Notes under the pieces: model-generated | Database searches by the model: none | The model's input: only the letters and a program-made list of their open reading frames with translations | What the model was told of the DNA's origin: nothing | Part shown: positions 1-7,680 of the stretch, piece by piece | Layout: each line of letters starts with the position of its first letter | Position numbering within the stretch: position 1 is the first letter of the stretch | Source: Acidobacteriota bacterium | GTDB lineage: Bacteria > Acidobacteriota > Terriglobia > Bryobacterales > Bryobacteraceae | Assembly (NCBI GenBank): GCA_016870995.1 | Contig: VFZU01000061.1 | Coordinates: forward strand, 1-33,557 | Direction of reading: 5' to 3' | Length of the DNA stretch: 33,557 nt | Position numbers and translations under genes: made by a program

Positions 1-858
1 AAACGCCAACCGCCCCGGCTCAGGCTGCAACGACTCCCACCTCATCGCATTCCCCGCCACCAACATATTGAACTCACGCCCCAGCGTATTCCTCGCCGAC
101 TCACTCTCAAACCGCGAGGTCACCACACTGGCCCCAATCATGAAATCCCTCGCACCCGGCAAATCCCGCAAACCTTCTCCACTCCTCGCCGCTGTCCTCG
201 CAACAAACCTTGTCACCTGCGCTGTCGTCTCAGCCCCAGCCCGTGTCGCCATCCTCAAAGAGCTCACAATGATCTCATTGCCTTGGCCCGCCAACAGCCC
301 AAACCGCACCTGATTCCGCGAATACACACCAGGATCCGCAACACGCCCCAACTCCCGCGTCCCGCTAAACAACACCAGATCAGTGCCGATCCGCGCCAAC
401 TCCAGCGTCACGTCCGCATTCGGCGCAGCATTCAACCCAAAACTCCGATTGACCACCGCACTGCTTTGCTCGCCATTCCAAACGATCAAATGCGCACTGT
501 TGCCGTTCACCCCAAAATCAACCTTCTTCAAATCCTTCCAGAACACCATCGGATCGCTTCCCAGGCTCCCCACGGCCTGCACCCAACCTCCACTCGCGCT
601 GCTGTTTGTAAACGTCGCGGTAATGCTAAAGTCCCCGTTCACCCGCAATTGCGGACCATTCCAATTGATTCGCGAAGCAAACCCACTCGTGGATCTGAGA
701 CGGATCGTCCCTGGCTCGCTGGCCAACCCCGCGCAACCCCAGGAAGACTGATCCAGCACCTCAGCCGATTCCGGCAACACGCTCCACCCCGGCCTTGTCG
801 TCGCAAAGCAGGAGGCCGCGAGAAGGAAAAGCGAATAAATCGATGAAAACAGGCGCAG
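1..858 (-). CDS. GH10 endo-1,4-beta-xylanase, 5' part (runs off window start)
   Basis: Secreted xylan-cleaving glycosidase, partial: 286 codons are present and the 3' part lies outside. The minus frame gives a signal-peptide-like start (SIYSLFLLAASCFA), then a beta-sandwich-like region of about 190 residues (residues 30-220), then the beginning of a GH10 barrel: 'GARDFMIGASVVTSRF' followed by 'EFNMLVAGNAMRWESLQPEP', which matches the GH10 pattern (ARD..IG......L......EFN.....NAMKWES..P..G.F.F). The catalytic glutamates lie beyond the window. The start is uncertain: upstream of the signal peptide, back to an in-frame TGA, there is no ATG, GTG or TTG in frame. CTG at 858 is the best candidate, with a GGA about 9 bases upstream; an ATG slightly upstream is in another frame, so a small frameshift is possible. 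It follows the esterase gene on the same strand after 52 bp, suggesting a joint hemicellulose-degradation unit. Family call is firm; the start is not. Confidence 0.85.
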   Translation of the reverse strand, partial: MRLFSSIYSLFLLAASCFATTRPGWSVLPESAEVLDQSSWGCAGLASEPGTIRLRSTSGFASRINWNGPQLRVNGDFSITATFTNSSASGGWVQAVGSLGSDPMVFWKDLKKVDFGVNGNSAHLIVWNGEQSSAVVNRSFGLNAAPNADVTLELARIGTDLVLFSGTRELGRVADPGVYSRNQVRFGLLAGQGNEIIVSSLRMATRAGAETTAQVTRFVARTAARSGEGLRDLPGARDFMIGASVVTSRFESESARNTLGREFNMLVAGNAMRWESLQPEPGRLAF

Positions 859-910
859 ACACTGGATTCCGCGACATCCGTCGCAAAATCACGTCACGCG
901 CAAGAAAAAT

Positions 911-2002
911 CTACCGCGGATACCCCTGCCACACATACTCGAGCGCCGCCGGCAGCGTCTGCGCCTTCACCGCCCGGTCCGTATGCCCCGCGTTCCTTGC
1001 AAACACAAACTGATACTCATAGCCCTTTTCCGCCAGCACCCGCGCCATGTTCTCATTCGCCAGCACCCAGTCATGATGCGCGTCCCGCGTAATCAGATTA
1101 TCCCGGTCGCTGATCTCGAGCCACAGCCGCAACGGCTTCTTCGGCGACTTCGGAATCAAGCTCGCATGAAACTCCCAGGCCCCCAGCGGTGTCTCCGCGC
1201 TCGGCGGCCACTGCTGGTTCACATAGGTACCCGAGTAAGTCAGCACCCTGCGATACAACTCGGGGTGATACCAGGCCATAATCAACGCCGCTGACCCTCC
1301 AGAGCTGCCTCCCATCGTCGCGCGAGCATTCGGGTCCTTCGTCAGCTTCACATTGCAGATCTTCTCCACCAGCGGCAAAACCTCCGCCTCCACAAACTCC
1401 GCATACTTGCCCGACATCGTGTCGTACTCAAGCCCCCGCTGGCTCCCCAACGAATCCCCGCTTCCATTCCCAATCGAGATCCCAATCATCACCGGCACGC
1501 GCTTCTGCGCAATCAGGTTGTCGAGCGTCGTAAACAACATCCGGTCCGGCCCATCAGCCCCAACGATAAACGGAGCCACCGTCCCTGCCACATACTGCTT
1601 CGGCACATACACCGTCACCCTCCGCGTATACGGCCTCGCCTCGCTCACCACAATCATCTTCGACGCATCATTCGGATCGGCCGCCATACTCACCCGAGCA
1701 ATCCCCGGATAGAACTTACTATCCTTCGATTCCATCGTGAACTCGATCACATCCCCCTTCGGCACTCCGTCCACAAAGATTGTCTCCGGCGCGGCCGGAT
1801 GCGTCGGCCCAATAATGAAATTCCCATTCGCATTCACCGGCGGCACCTGCCCATCCGGCAGTTCCTTGGCATCCACATACCCCGGCGTCCTCGGGTCCCG
1901 CGTCGGTGGCGGCGTCCGCATCGGCTTGGCCGGTGCCACCGCGGGCGGTTGCGCCATCATCAACCCGCACGCCATCATCCCGAGAAAAATCCTTCGCTTC
2001 AT
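911..2002 (-). CDS. Secreted alpha/beta-hydrolase esterase (esterase D / feruloyl-esterase-like)
   Basis: Predicted serine esterase of 363 residues. The start at 2002 (MKRRIFLGMMACGLMMAQ) is preferred over an upstream one because AGGGG precedes the ATG by a few bases and a signal peptide follows directly. A proline-rich linker (about residues 18-45) is followed by the esterase fold. The nucleophile elbow GGSSGG places the serine near residue 234; an acid in EISDRDNL (near 299-301) and a histidine in NAGHTD (near 340) complete a likely triad. The layout resembles the putative-esterase family (enterochelin esterase Fes/IroE, feruloyl esterase). Lying immediately upstream of the GH10 xylanase gene on the same strand, it probably removes ester decorations from xylan; the exact substrate (feruloyl or acetyl) is inferred from context only. 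Confidence 0.85.
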   Translation of the reverse strand: MKRRIFLGMMACGLMMAQPPAVAPAKPMRTPPPTRDPRTPGYVDAKELPDGQVPPVNANGNFIIGPTHPAAPETIFVDGVPKGDVIEFTMESKDSKFYPGIARVSMAADPNDASKMIVVSEARPYTRRVTVYVPKQYVAGTVAPFIVGADGPDRMLFTTLDNLIAQKRVPVMIGISIGNGSGDSLGSQRGLEYDTMSGKYAEFVEAEVLPLVEKICNVKLTKDPNARATMGGSSGGSAALIMAWYHPELYRRVLTYSGTYVNQQWPPSAETPLGAWEFHASLIPKSPKKPLRLWLEISDRDNLITRDAHHDWVLANENMARVLAEKGYEYQFVFARNAGHTDRAVKAQTLPAALEYVWQGYPR

Positions 2003-2049
2003 AACGCCCCTGATCTTATCCCATCGCAAGTGATCTAATGATAAGGATC

Positions 2050-3345
2050 ATGCCAGTCCGCCGCCGCGATCTCTTTGCTTCCGCTGCCTTGCCTCTGCTC
2101 GCCGCAGAAGGCTTCGACTTCGACACTCCCTACAACCGCATCGGCACAGACTCCACAAAGTGGGACGCCCAGCTCCGCCGCTACGGCAAAGACTCGATCA
2201 TCGCAGGCATGGGCATCTCCGACACCGACTTCCGCAGCGCGCCCGTCATCACCGCCGCACTCCAAAAGCGCCTCCAGCATGAAAACTGGGGCTACCTTAC
2301 CATGCCCGCCAGCTTTCCCCAGGCCATCATCGACTGGAACAAGCACCGCTACGGCATCACCATCCATCCCGATCGCCTCCTACTCGCACACGGCGTCCAC
2401 CCCAGCATCATCAGCGCCATCCGCGCCTTTTCTCCGCAAGGCAGCAAAGTTCTCCTTCTCACTCCCACCTATGACGGCTTCTTCGGCGACATCACCGCCG
2501 CAGGCTGCATCGCCGAGCAGGTTCCGCTCAAGCAGTCCTCCGGTCGCTATCAACTCGACCTCGAAGCCCTCGACCGCCACATCTCGCACGACACCAACAC
2601 GATCATCATCTGCAACCCCAACAACCCCACCGGCAACGTCTGGTCCCGCGACGAACTCAGCGCCGTCGGCGAACTTTGCACCAAACGCCGCGTCGTCCTC
2701 CTCGTCGACGAGATCCACTGCGACCTCATGACCAAAGGCAACCAATACACCCCCTTCTCCCTGCTCAGCAACCGCGAAGTCGTCAACAACAGCATCATCT
2801 TCAAGTCCGCCAGCAAGTCCTTCAACCTCTCCGCCCTCAGATGCAGTTGGATGTACTCCGAAAACTCCGAATACATGAAGCGCATCGCCGCCACCGGCCA
2901 TTCCACCGACATCAACACCCTCGGCGTCATCGCCGCCCAGGCCGCCCTCACCCAAGGCGAACCCTGGCTCAACCAACTCATCACCTACATTGACGGCAAC
3001 CACGACTTCACCGCCGACTTCATCAAAACCAAAATCCCCCTCCTCTCCTACAACAAACCCCAAGGCACTTACCTCGCCTGGGTCGACGTCTCAAGATTGA
3101 TCGACAAGATCGGCGCAAAGGCTCAAGCGGACAAAGCCAACCAGTCCCGCCCCGCCACCGCAAGACCAATCACAGCCGAGATGATCCTCCAGGACTGGCT
3201 CGTCAAGAACGCAAAAGTCCAGCTCAACGCCGGCACCAACTATGGCCACTCCGGCACCGGCCGCATGCGCATGAACCTAGGCACCTCACGCCAAACCCTC
3301 AACCTCGCCCTCTCCAGCATCGCCGCCGCCTGCAACTCGCTCTAG
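2050..3345 (+). CDS. PLP-dependent aminotransferase / C-S lyase (MalY/PatB-like) with Tat-like leader
   Basis: Fold-type I PLP enzyme of 431 residues in the aminotransferase class I/II family, closest in feel to MalY/PatB cystathionine beta-lyase-like proteins. Visible signatures: NPNNPTG (189-195), DEIHCD (220-225), the PLP-lysine segment SASKSFN with K256, and the substrate carboxylate arginine in GRMRMNLG (near 407). The N-terminus (PVRRRDLFASAALPLLAAEG) has consecutive arginines and a short hydrophobic stretch, like a minimal twin-arginine leader, which is odd for an enzyme family that is normally cytoplasmic. The ATG at 2050 is preferred over the ATG at 2038 because AAGGATC precedes it. 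It is transcribed divergently from the esterase with 47 bp between the starts. Substrate is not deducible. Confidence 0.85.
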   Translation: MPVRRRDLFASAALPLLAAEGFDFDTPYNRIGTDSTKWDAQLRRYGKDSIIAGMGISDTDFRSAPVITAALQKRLQHENWGYLTMPASFPQAIIDWNKHRYGITIHPDRLLLAHGVHPSIISAIRAFSPQGSKVLLLTPTYDGFFGDITAAGCIAEQVPLKQSSGRYQLDLEALDRHISHDTNTIIICNPNNPTGNVWSRDELSAVGELCTKRRVVLLVDEIHCDLMTKGNQYTPFSLLSNREVVNNSIIFKSASKSFNLSALRCSWMYSENSEYMKRIAATGHSTDINTLGVIAAQAALTQGEPWLNQLITYIDGNHDFTADFIKTKIPLLSYNKPQGTYLAWVDVSRLIDKIGAKAQADKANQSRPATARPITAEMILQDWLVKNAKVQLNAGTNYGHSGTGRMRMNLGTSRQTLNLALSSIAAACNSL

Positions 3346-3356
3346 ATTTTTTGATC

Positions 3357-3376
3357 CCAATTCCGCTCCAATTCCG
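3357..3376. repeat. Short tandem repeat CCAATTCCG x2
   Basis: Two copies of CCAATTCCG separated by CT lie between the aminotransferase stop and the start at 3405, flanked by GATC on both sides. Could be a regulator site or chance; no function can be assigned. Confidence 0.3.
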
Positions 3377-3404
3377 ATCACCCTTCTAAGAGGTAACTTG
3401 ATCC

Positions 3405-4781
3405 ATGAATTGGAGCTATGATCCCGCGGCCTTGGCCGACTGGCTAGAGAAACAATTCGACGAGCACGAAGAACTGCAGGACAAATGGTGGCGTGAAAGT
3501 GTCCAGTACGGGAAGCTCGATCCCTTCTGGCAAACCGCCGCTTCTGTCAATCGCTACATCAGCGACCCTGGCCTTGCCAGCAATCGCATCGGCAGCATGG
3601 TCACGCGCGGCTTCATCGACGTCCTCCGGCTCGGCACTGGCATCAGCACCGAGCAAAGCACCTGGGAGAACTTCAAGGGTTCATTTTCAAATGGACTCCG
3701 TGTCCTTGCCATCGCTGGGCCCTTGATGCGCGTTGTGGGTGCCGCTGGCAATTCCATTGGCCTTTCCGCTGCCTCTCGCCTAAAGGACATTGCGCCGGTT
3801 AGAAAGGTCGCCCCCAATGGCCCCTGCGCCTACGTCGCCACCAACAACGTCCTTTCCTACCTCTCCGGCAAAACGGTCCAGTTCTTTGTCACCCTCGACG
3901 ACATTTTGGCCGTCCGCGGCGCAAATGCAGGCTATGGCATGGCGGAACTACTGCACGTGGAAAAAGTCGCCGAAGCTCTAAGACGCTTCAGAATTAAGGT
4001 CGCGCCGCTAAATCTTCGAACAGTCGAAGAAGCCGTCTCCAAAGCTAAGGCCGGCGACAGTCCACTTCTGATTTAAGTCGAATGGACCAAACCAAACGAT
4101 GAGTTGGGTAAGCACGGAATTCTCCTTGCGAAAGATGGCATGGGTAATCTCAAGTTCCTCGATTATTTCGATAAGCCGCCTGGCCAAAAAGGATTCAACT
4201 CGCTCGCCGACATGGGGGCCGCATATAACTGGGGCCCAAATTTCGCAACTGGCCTAAAACTGATACCCTCTACAAAAGTACTTGAGCTAACCAACCTGCC
4301 CATCCGCGCAATGCAGGTCACTGACAAATTCGTTCTCGCCACTCCAATCATCGTCGGTGCCCGCTGGACGGAAGGGGCCACCGATGTAGATCGCGTTCAC
4401 AACATGCTCCGCTCCGCCTGGCAGTTCATGAGCAATTACAAAAAGCAAAGCCTTGTGCCGCCGCCTCTACCGAGCCCGAATACTCTCAACAATCTCCAAA
4501 AAATCAGCGTCGATTCTCCCTCAATCAACGGTCTGGGCTTCTCGAACCGATCCCCCGTTGGCGATGCAGCTGGTGCCCCTCGCATCGACTGGCTTACGGG
4601 AGTACAGTATCGATTGCGCTTCCTCAACTACTACAGCGGCGATATCCACGGCAACAACGATGAAGCCACAAAGTCCGCCGTCCTCAAGTTTCAAAAGGAG
4701 TGGTTCAAAGAAAAGCAGGAGTGGGATTCCATCCCCGGCCCACACACCCAAGCCCGCCTCAAGCTCATCGTCGGCTGGTAA
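3405..4781 (+). pseudogene. Papain-like cysteine peptidase / peptidoglycan-binding protein, interrupted by in-frame TAA
   Basis: One reading frame of 459 codons plus the terminal stop, broken by TAA at 4074-4076 (codon 224). The frame is unchanged on both sides and the protein reads sensibly through the stop (SPLLI-stop-VEWTKPNDELGKHGILL). The first part holds a helical N-terminus (1-130) and NGPCAYVATNNVL with Cys141. The second part holds KHGILLA with His237 and LKFLDYFD with Asp253, spaced as in papain/C39-like peptidases. A proline-rich linker (about 350-360) precedes a C-terminal peptidoglycan-binding repeat (YSGDIHGNNDEATKSAVLKF ... GPHTQARL). The stop therefore separates catalytic Cys from His. 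A single base change from a TAC or TAT tyrosine codon would explain it. Domain identity is by motif only; a secreted toxin or effector role is a guess. A TTG at 4104 could at most start the C-terminal part. Confidence 0.7.
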
Positions 4782-4854
4782 GAAAACTCAACACCAAAGC
4801 ATCGGTGACTCGCAGGCCTCGAAGTACTCTGAGCATAGAATTGTCTTAACCAAT

Positions 4855-6185
4855 ATGCGAGTTTCGCTCTGGCTTCTGCTTGCGGTCTCAGCCAATCTTG
4901 CCGCCGCACAACCCGCCTACGACCGCTACGGCGGTCACACCGGTGTGAAGCGCAAGGCCACCGGTTGGTTTCGCATCGAGCAAATCGGCCAACGCTGGAC
5001 CTTCATCACACCCGAAGGCCATCCTTACATCGCACTCGGCGCCAACCACGTGGGGAAGTTCTTCAGTGACCCGAAACAAAGCGGAGCCATCCTCGCGCGC
5101 TTCGACGGCAACCGGGAAAAAGCCGAAGTGGCCATTGGAGAATCCTTCCGCAAGCTCGGTCTAAACGCCGGCGAAGCCTACGCTCCTCTCCTCGCAAGCT
5201 TGAAGCCACGCCTGCCCCGCATCGAGGATGTCTCGTACCCAGGCGACAGGACCCGCTTCGATCTCTTCGACCCAGCGGTCCGCGAGGCAATCCGCAGTCA
5301 TGTGGCCAAGCAGTGTCGAACGTTCGCAAACGATCCATGGGTCATCGGCATCGGCTTTCTGGACCAGCCCGTGTGGACCTCTCGACGCATGGAATACTTC
5401 CGCGGCCTCGGCGCCTCCGCTCCAGGCAAGCGCCGCTACATCGACTGGTTACGCACGCGCTATCCGGACTCGACTGCGCTCAACCAGGCCTACGCAACCA
5501 CTTTCAGTTCATGGGAAGACGCACTCGATGCATTCAAAGCCGACGCGACCCGTCCCGCCGTGCAAAGCGATGATTCGGAGTTCCTCGCCATCGCCGCCGA
5601 TTCTTTCTACGCGCTGCTTGCCGAAACAGTCCACGAGGCAGGGCCCCCCATCACCTCTTCTTTGGCGAAAAATTCGTGCTGCGCCCCACATCCGACGCCG
5701 TAATCAAGGCAGTCGGCAAGCACGTCGATGTTTTCCTCACGCAGGCTCTCATCCTCTCCCCCCGGCGCCCGCCCGAATGGCAGGTGTTTCAGCCAGACGG
5801 CTACCGGCACGAGCACGCGCTCATCGGCGGCAAACCGATGATCGTGGTCGATTGGGCCTCGCCCTTCAGTCTGGACCAAACTTATGAGACGGATCGCGGA
5901 ACAGTGAAGGCGGAACGCCCGGCCTCGGAGGATTCAGCACGCTGGCTGGACGCCGCGCTGCGAGACCCCTACATGATCGGCGTTTTCATGTGCCAGTTCA
6001 TCGGAGTCCACGGCAACGACCGCTGGTTCCCCGAAGGCCGCATGAAACGCACCTACCTCCGTGACGACGGCACTGTCTTCTCTACCCGCGCCGCACTCAT
6101 AAAAGCCGCTCATGAAGCCGCGTTGAAGAAGGTCTATAAGGCCCTCCGCGAGCGCGCTTTTCTACACACCTGGGCTCCAGGCTAG
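4855..6185 (+). pseudogene. Secreted GH42/agarase-like glycoside hydrolase, frameshifted
   Basis: Starts with a clear signal peptide (MRVSLWLLLAVSANLAAAQP) and a segment typical of clan GH-A glycosidases of the beta-galactosidase/agarase kind: GWFRIEQIGQRWTFITPEGH with PYIALGANHVGKFF. The middle (DPWVIGIGFLDQPVW, YIDWLRTRYPDSTALNQAY) resembles GH42. Frame 1 continues to a stop near 5701, but sense is lost after TVHEAGP at about 5645. The frame starting HHLFFGEKFVLRP continues with good protein (LIGGKPMIVVDWASPF, DPYMIGVFMCQF) to TAG at 6183-6185. The switch lies in GGGCCCCCC at about 5642-5650; adding one base restores a 443-residue protein. Either a real one-base deletion or a homopolymer consensus error. 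Its 3' end overlaps vapC on the other strand by 24 bp. Confidence 0.75.
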
Positions 6186-6584
6186 TGCAACCCCGCAATC
6201 CACCGCCGCTACAGCCAGTTCCCGGTCGAGAGTCGCCAAAGGCAATCCGCGGCGCAGCGCCAGTTCCAGATAAGCCGCATCGTAGACAGTGAGCCGATGC
6301 TCAATCGCTAACTCCAGCGTGTCTCCCCACGCCCGCCCATCCGTCTCGTTGCCCAACTCAATCGGAAGCATCGATAAATCGACAATGCTCTCGTCTCGAA
6401 ACACCGCATCGATCCTTCCCTTCCTCACACCCATCTCAAGCACGTTGGCAACTTCAAGTCGCCACAGTCCAGGCACCCACGCTCCCTTGGACACAACTCG
6501 TTCCAAAATCGCCTCAAGTCCAGCCTGCTTCTCGTCCGCGTGAATCCACGCCAGCGCCACCGAGCAGTCCAACACCAGGCTCAT
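6162..6584 (-). CDS. vapC: VapC-type PIN-domain ribonuclease toxin
   Basis: PIN-domain protein of 140 residues, the usual size. The acidic metal-binding set is visible: Asp6 in VLDCSVALAW, Glu44 in LWRLEVANVLE, Asp102 in VYDAAYLELA and Asp120 in LATLDREL. The start at 6584 is set by the 4-bp ATGA overlap with the antitoxin stop, which implies coupled translation. VapC toxins cleave specific RNAs (often tRNAs or rRNA) when the antitoxin is lost; the target here cannot be read from sequence. All expected acidic residues are present, so the toxin is probably active. Confidence 0.9.
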   Translation of the reverse strand: MSLVLDCSVALAWIHADEKQAGLEAILERVVSKGAWVPGLWRLEVANVLEMGVRKGRIDAVFRDESIVDLSMLPIELGNETDGRAWGDTLELAIEHRLTVYDAAYLELALRRGLPLATLDRELAVAAVDCGVALAWSPGV

Positions 6585-6826
6585 CGCCGACCCCGCTCTC
6601 GGTCCCCCTTCATCTCCTCCCAATCAAACTTCCCCTTCACTTTCGCTGCCCTCGCCCGAATCCGCGCCGCTGCGAGTTCCGCGATACACCGCTCGGCTTC
6701 TCCTTTGGGAGCGACCAGTCGAGCCACAGCTTTACCGTGCCGCGTGATCACAATCTCTTCCCCTTGTTCCACCCGATCCAGCAACTCGCTCAGCTTGTTC
6801 TTGGCCTCAAAAGTTCCGATTTGCAT
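6581..6826 (-). CDS. vapB: Phd/YefM-type antitoxin of the vapBC pair
   Basis: 81-residue protein with the Phd/YefM signature: IGTFEAKNKLSELLDRVEQG followed by EEIVITRHGKAVARLVAP. The N-terminal half should bind DNA as a dimer and the basic C-terminus (AAARIRARAAKVKGKFDWEE and on) should wrap the toxin. It is first in the operon, overlaps vapC by ATGA, and has a palindrome 4 bases upstream of its ATG (6831-6844) that suits autoregulation. Confidence 0.9.
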   Translation of the reverse strand: MQIGTFEAKNKLSELLDRVEQGEEIVITRHGKAVARLVAPKGEAERCIAELAAARIRARAAKVKGKFDWEEMKGDRERGRR

Positions 6827-6830
6827 AAAT

Positions 6831-6844
6831 CTAGCTTACGCTAG
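6831..6844 (-). promoter_or_regulatory. Palindromic operator candidate of vapBC
   Basis: CTAGC-TTAC-GCTAG, a perfect 5-bp inverted repeat with a 4-base spacer, sits 4 bases upstream of the antitoxin ATG. Position and symmetry fit a Phd/YefM autorepressor site. Binding is inferred. Confidence 0.5.
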
Positions 6845-6926
6845 CTGTTGTCGATTCACAAGAATTCCAAGATCAACTTCTGTCTTGAAATCAGCAACTT
6901 CCAATCCAACGCCGCAGCTTCCCAGT

Positions 6927-6957
6927 GCCGCCTCCGCTAGCTTCTCTCTCAGGCGGC
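6927..6957. repeat. Inverted repeat (hairpin) upstream of the 6997 gene
   Basis: GCCGCCT at 6927-6933 pairs perfectly with AGGCGGC at 6951-6957 (17-base loop). It lies in the 170-bp gap between vapBC and the next gene, about 40 bases before that start codon. It could be a 5' leader structure or a remnant; no U-tract follows, so it is not a clear terminator. Nothing else recognisable is in this gap. Confidence 0.35.
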
Positions 6958-6996
6958 CTCGTCCGCCCACTTACAAAAAACTCAGGAGATCTCTCC

Positions 6997-7680
6997 ATGT
7001 CTTCAAATGCGAAACGTCTCGCCAACCAACGAAATGCCCAAAAGTCTACCGGCCCCCGCACCGCAGACGGCAAAGCCAAATCTGCCCTCAACTCAGCCAA
7101 ACACGGCCTGCAATCCAACCCCACCACCATCCTCGAAAACAATCCGCTTGAACGAAGCCAATATGATTCCCTCAAAGCGAAACTGTTCGAACAGATCCTC
7201 CCAGACGGCGAACTCGAACTTCAACTCTTTGAGCGCTACGTCTTCGCCCTCTACCAATCCAACCGCGCCCGCCAGCTCGAACTCGACGCCCTCGACCGCT
7301 TCACAAACGAACCCAACCACGAGCTCTGGTTCCACCAAATGGAGCGAATTCAAAAGCTCGGCGCCATGCAGGAACGCCGCGCCGACAAGACCCTCAACGA
7401 AATCCGCAAGCTGCAGCGCGACCGCATCACCACCCAGGAGATTCTGAACGAGCTCTACTTGCTAGACGAGGAGAACATCATCCCCATCCCGGCCACACTA
7501 CCCACCGCCGAGATGCGCAAATCGAACTTCAGCCAAACGAACCCATTCTCGCTCGCCATGATGCTGCTCTCGACAACACCAAAGGTCAAAGCGATCCTGG
7601 CCCGCGAGGTCAAGCCCGACCCCATCGAACCATCGATCGATCCCGGCCTGCTCGCCTCGCTGCTCCAGCAAAAACTCTAG
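6997..7680 (+). CDS. Uncharacterised protein of the 'STGPRT..GK..S..N..KHGL' family
   Basis: 227-residue protein. The start at 6997 is chosen over 6925 because CAGGAGA lies 8-10 bases upstream and the conserved N-terminus begins there. The N-terminal 40 residues carry the pattern NAKRLANQRNAQKSTGPRT followed by GKAKSALNSAKHGL, recalled as recurring, often in multiple copies, in hypothetical proteins of Acidobacteriota, Verrucomicrobiota and Planctomycetota. The middle (about 70-165) is charged and probably helical (LELQLFERYVFALYQSNRAR, ERIQKLGAMQERRADKTL). No signal peptide or membrane segment. The basic N-terminus suggests nucleic-acid contact, which is a guess. Its TAG overlaps the trpD stop on the opposite strand by two bases. 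Confidence 0.75.
   Translation: MSSNAKRLANQRNAQKSTGPRTADGKAKSALNSAKHGLQSNPTTILENNPLERSQYDSLKAKLFEQILPDGELELQLFERYVFALYQSNRARQLELDALDRFTNEPNHELWFHQMERIQKLGAMQERRADKTLNEIRKLQRDRITTQEILNELYLLDEENIIPIPATLPTAEMRKSNFSQTNPFSLAMMLLSTTPKVKAILAREVKPDPIEPSIDPGLLASLLQQKL

Noticed and set aside
283-846. Plus-strand frames at the window start
   Set aside because: Shadows of the GH10 xylanase read on the minus strand.
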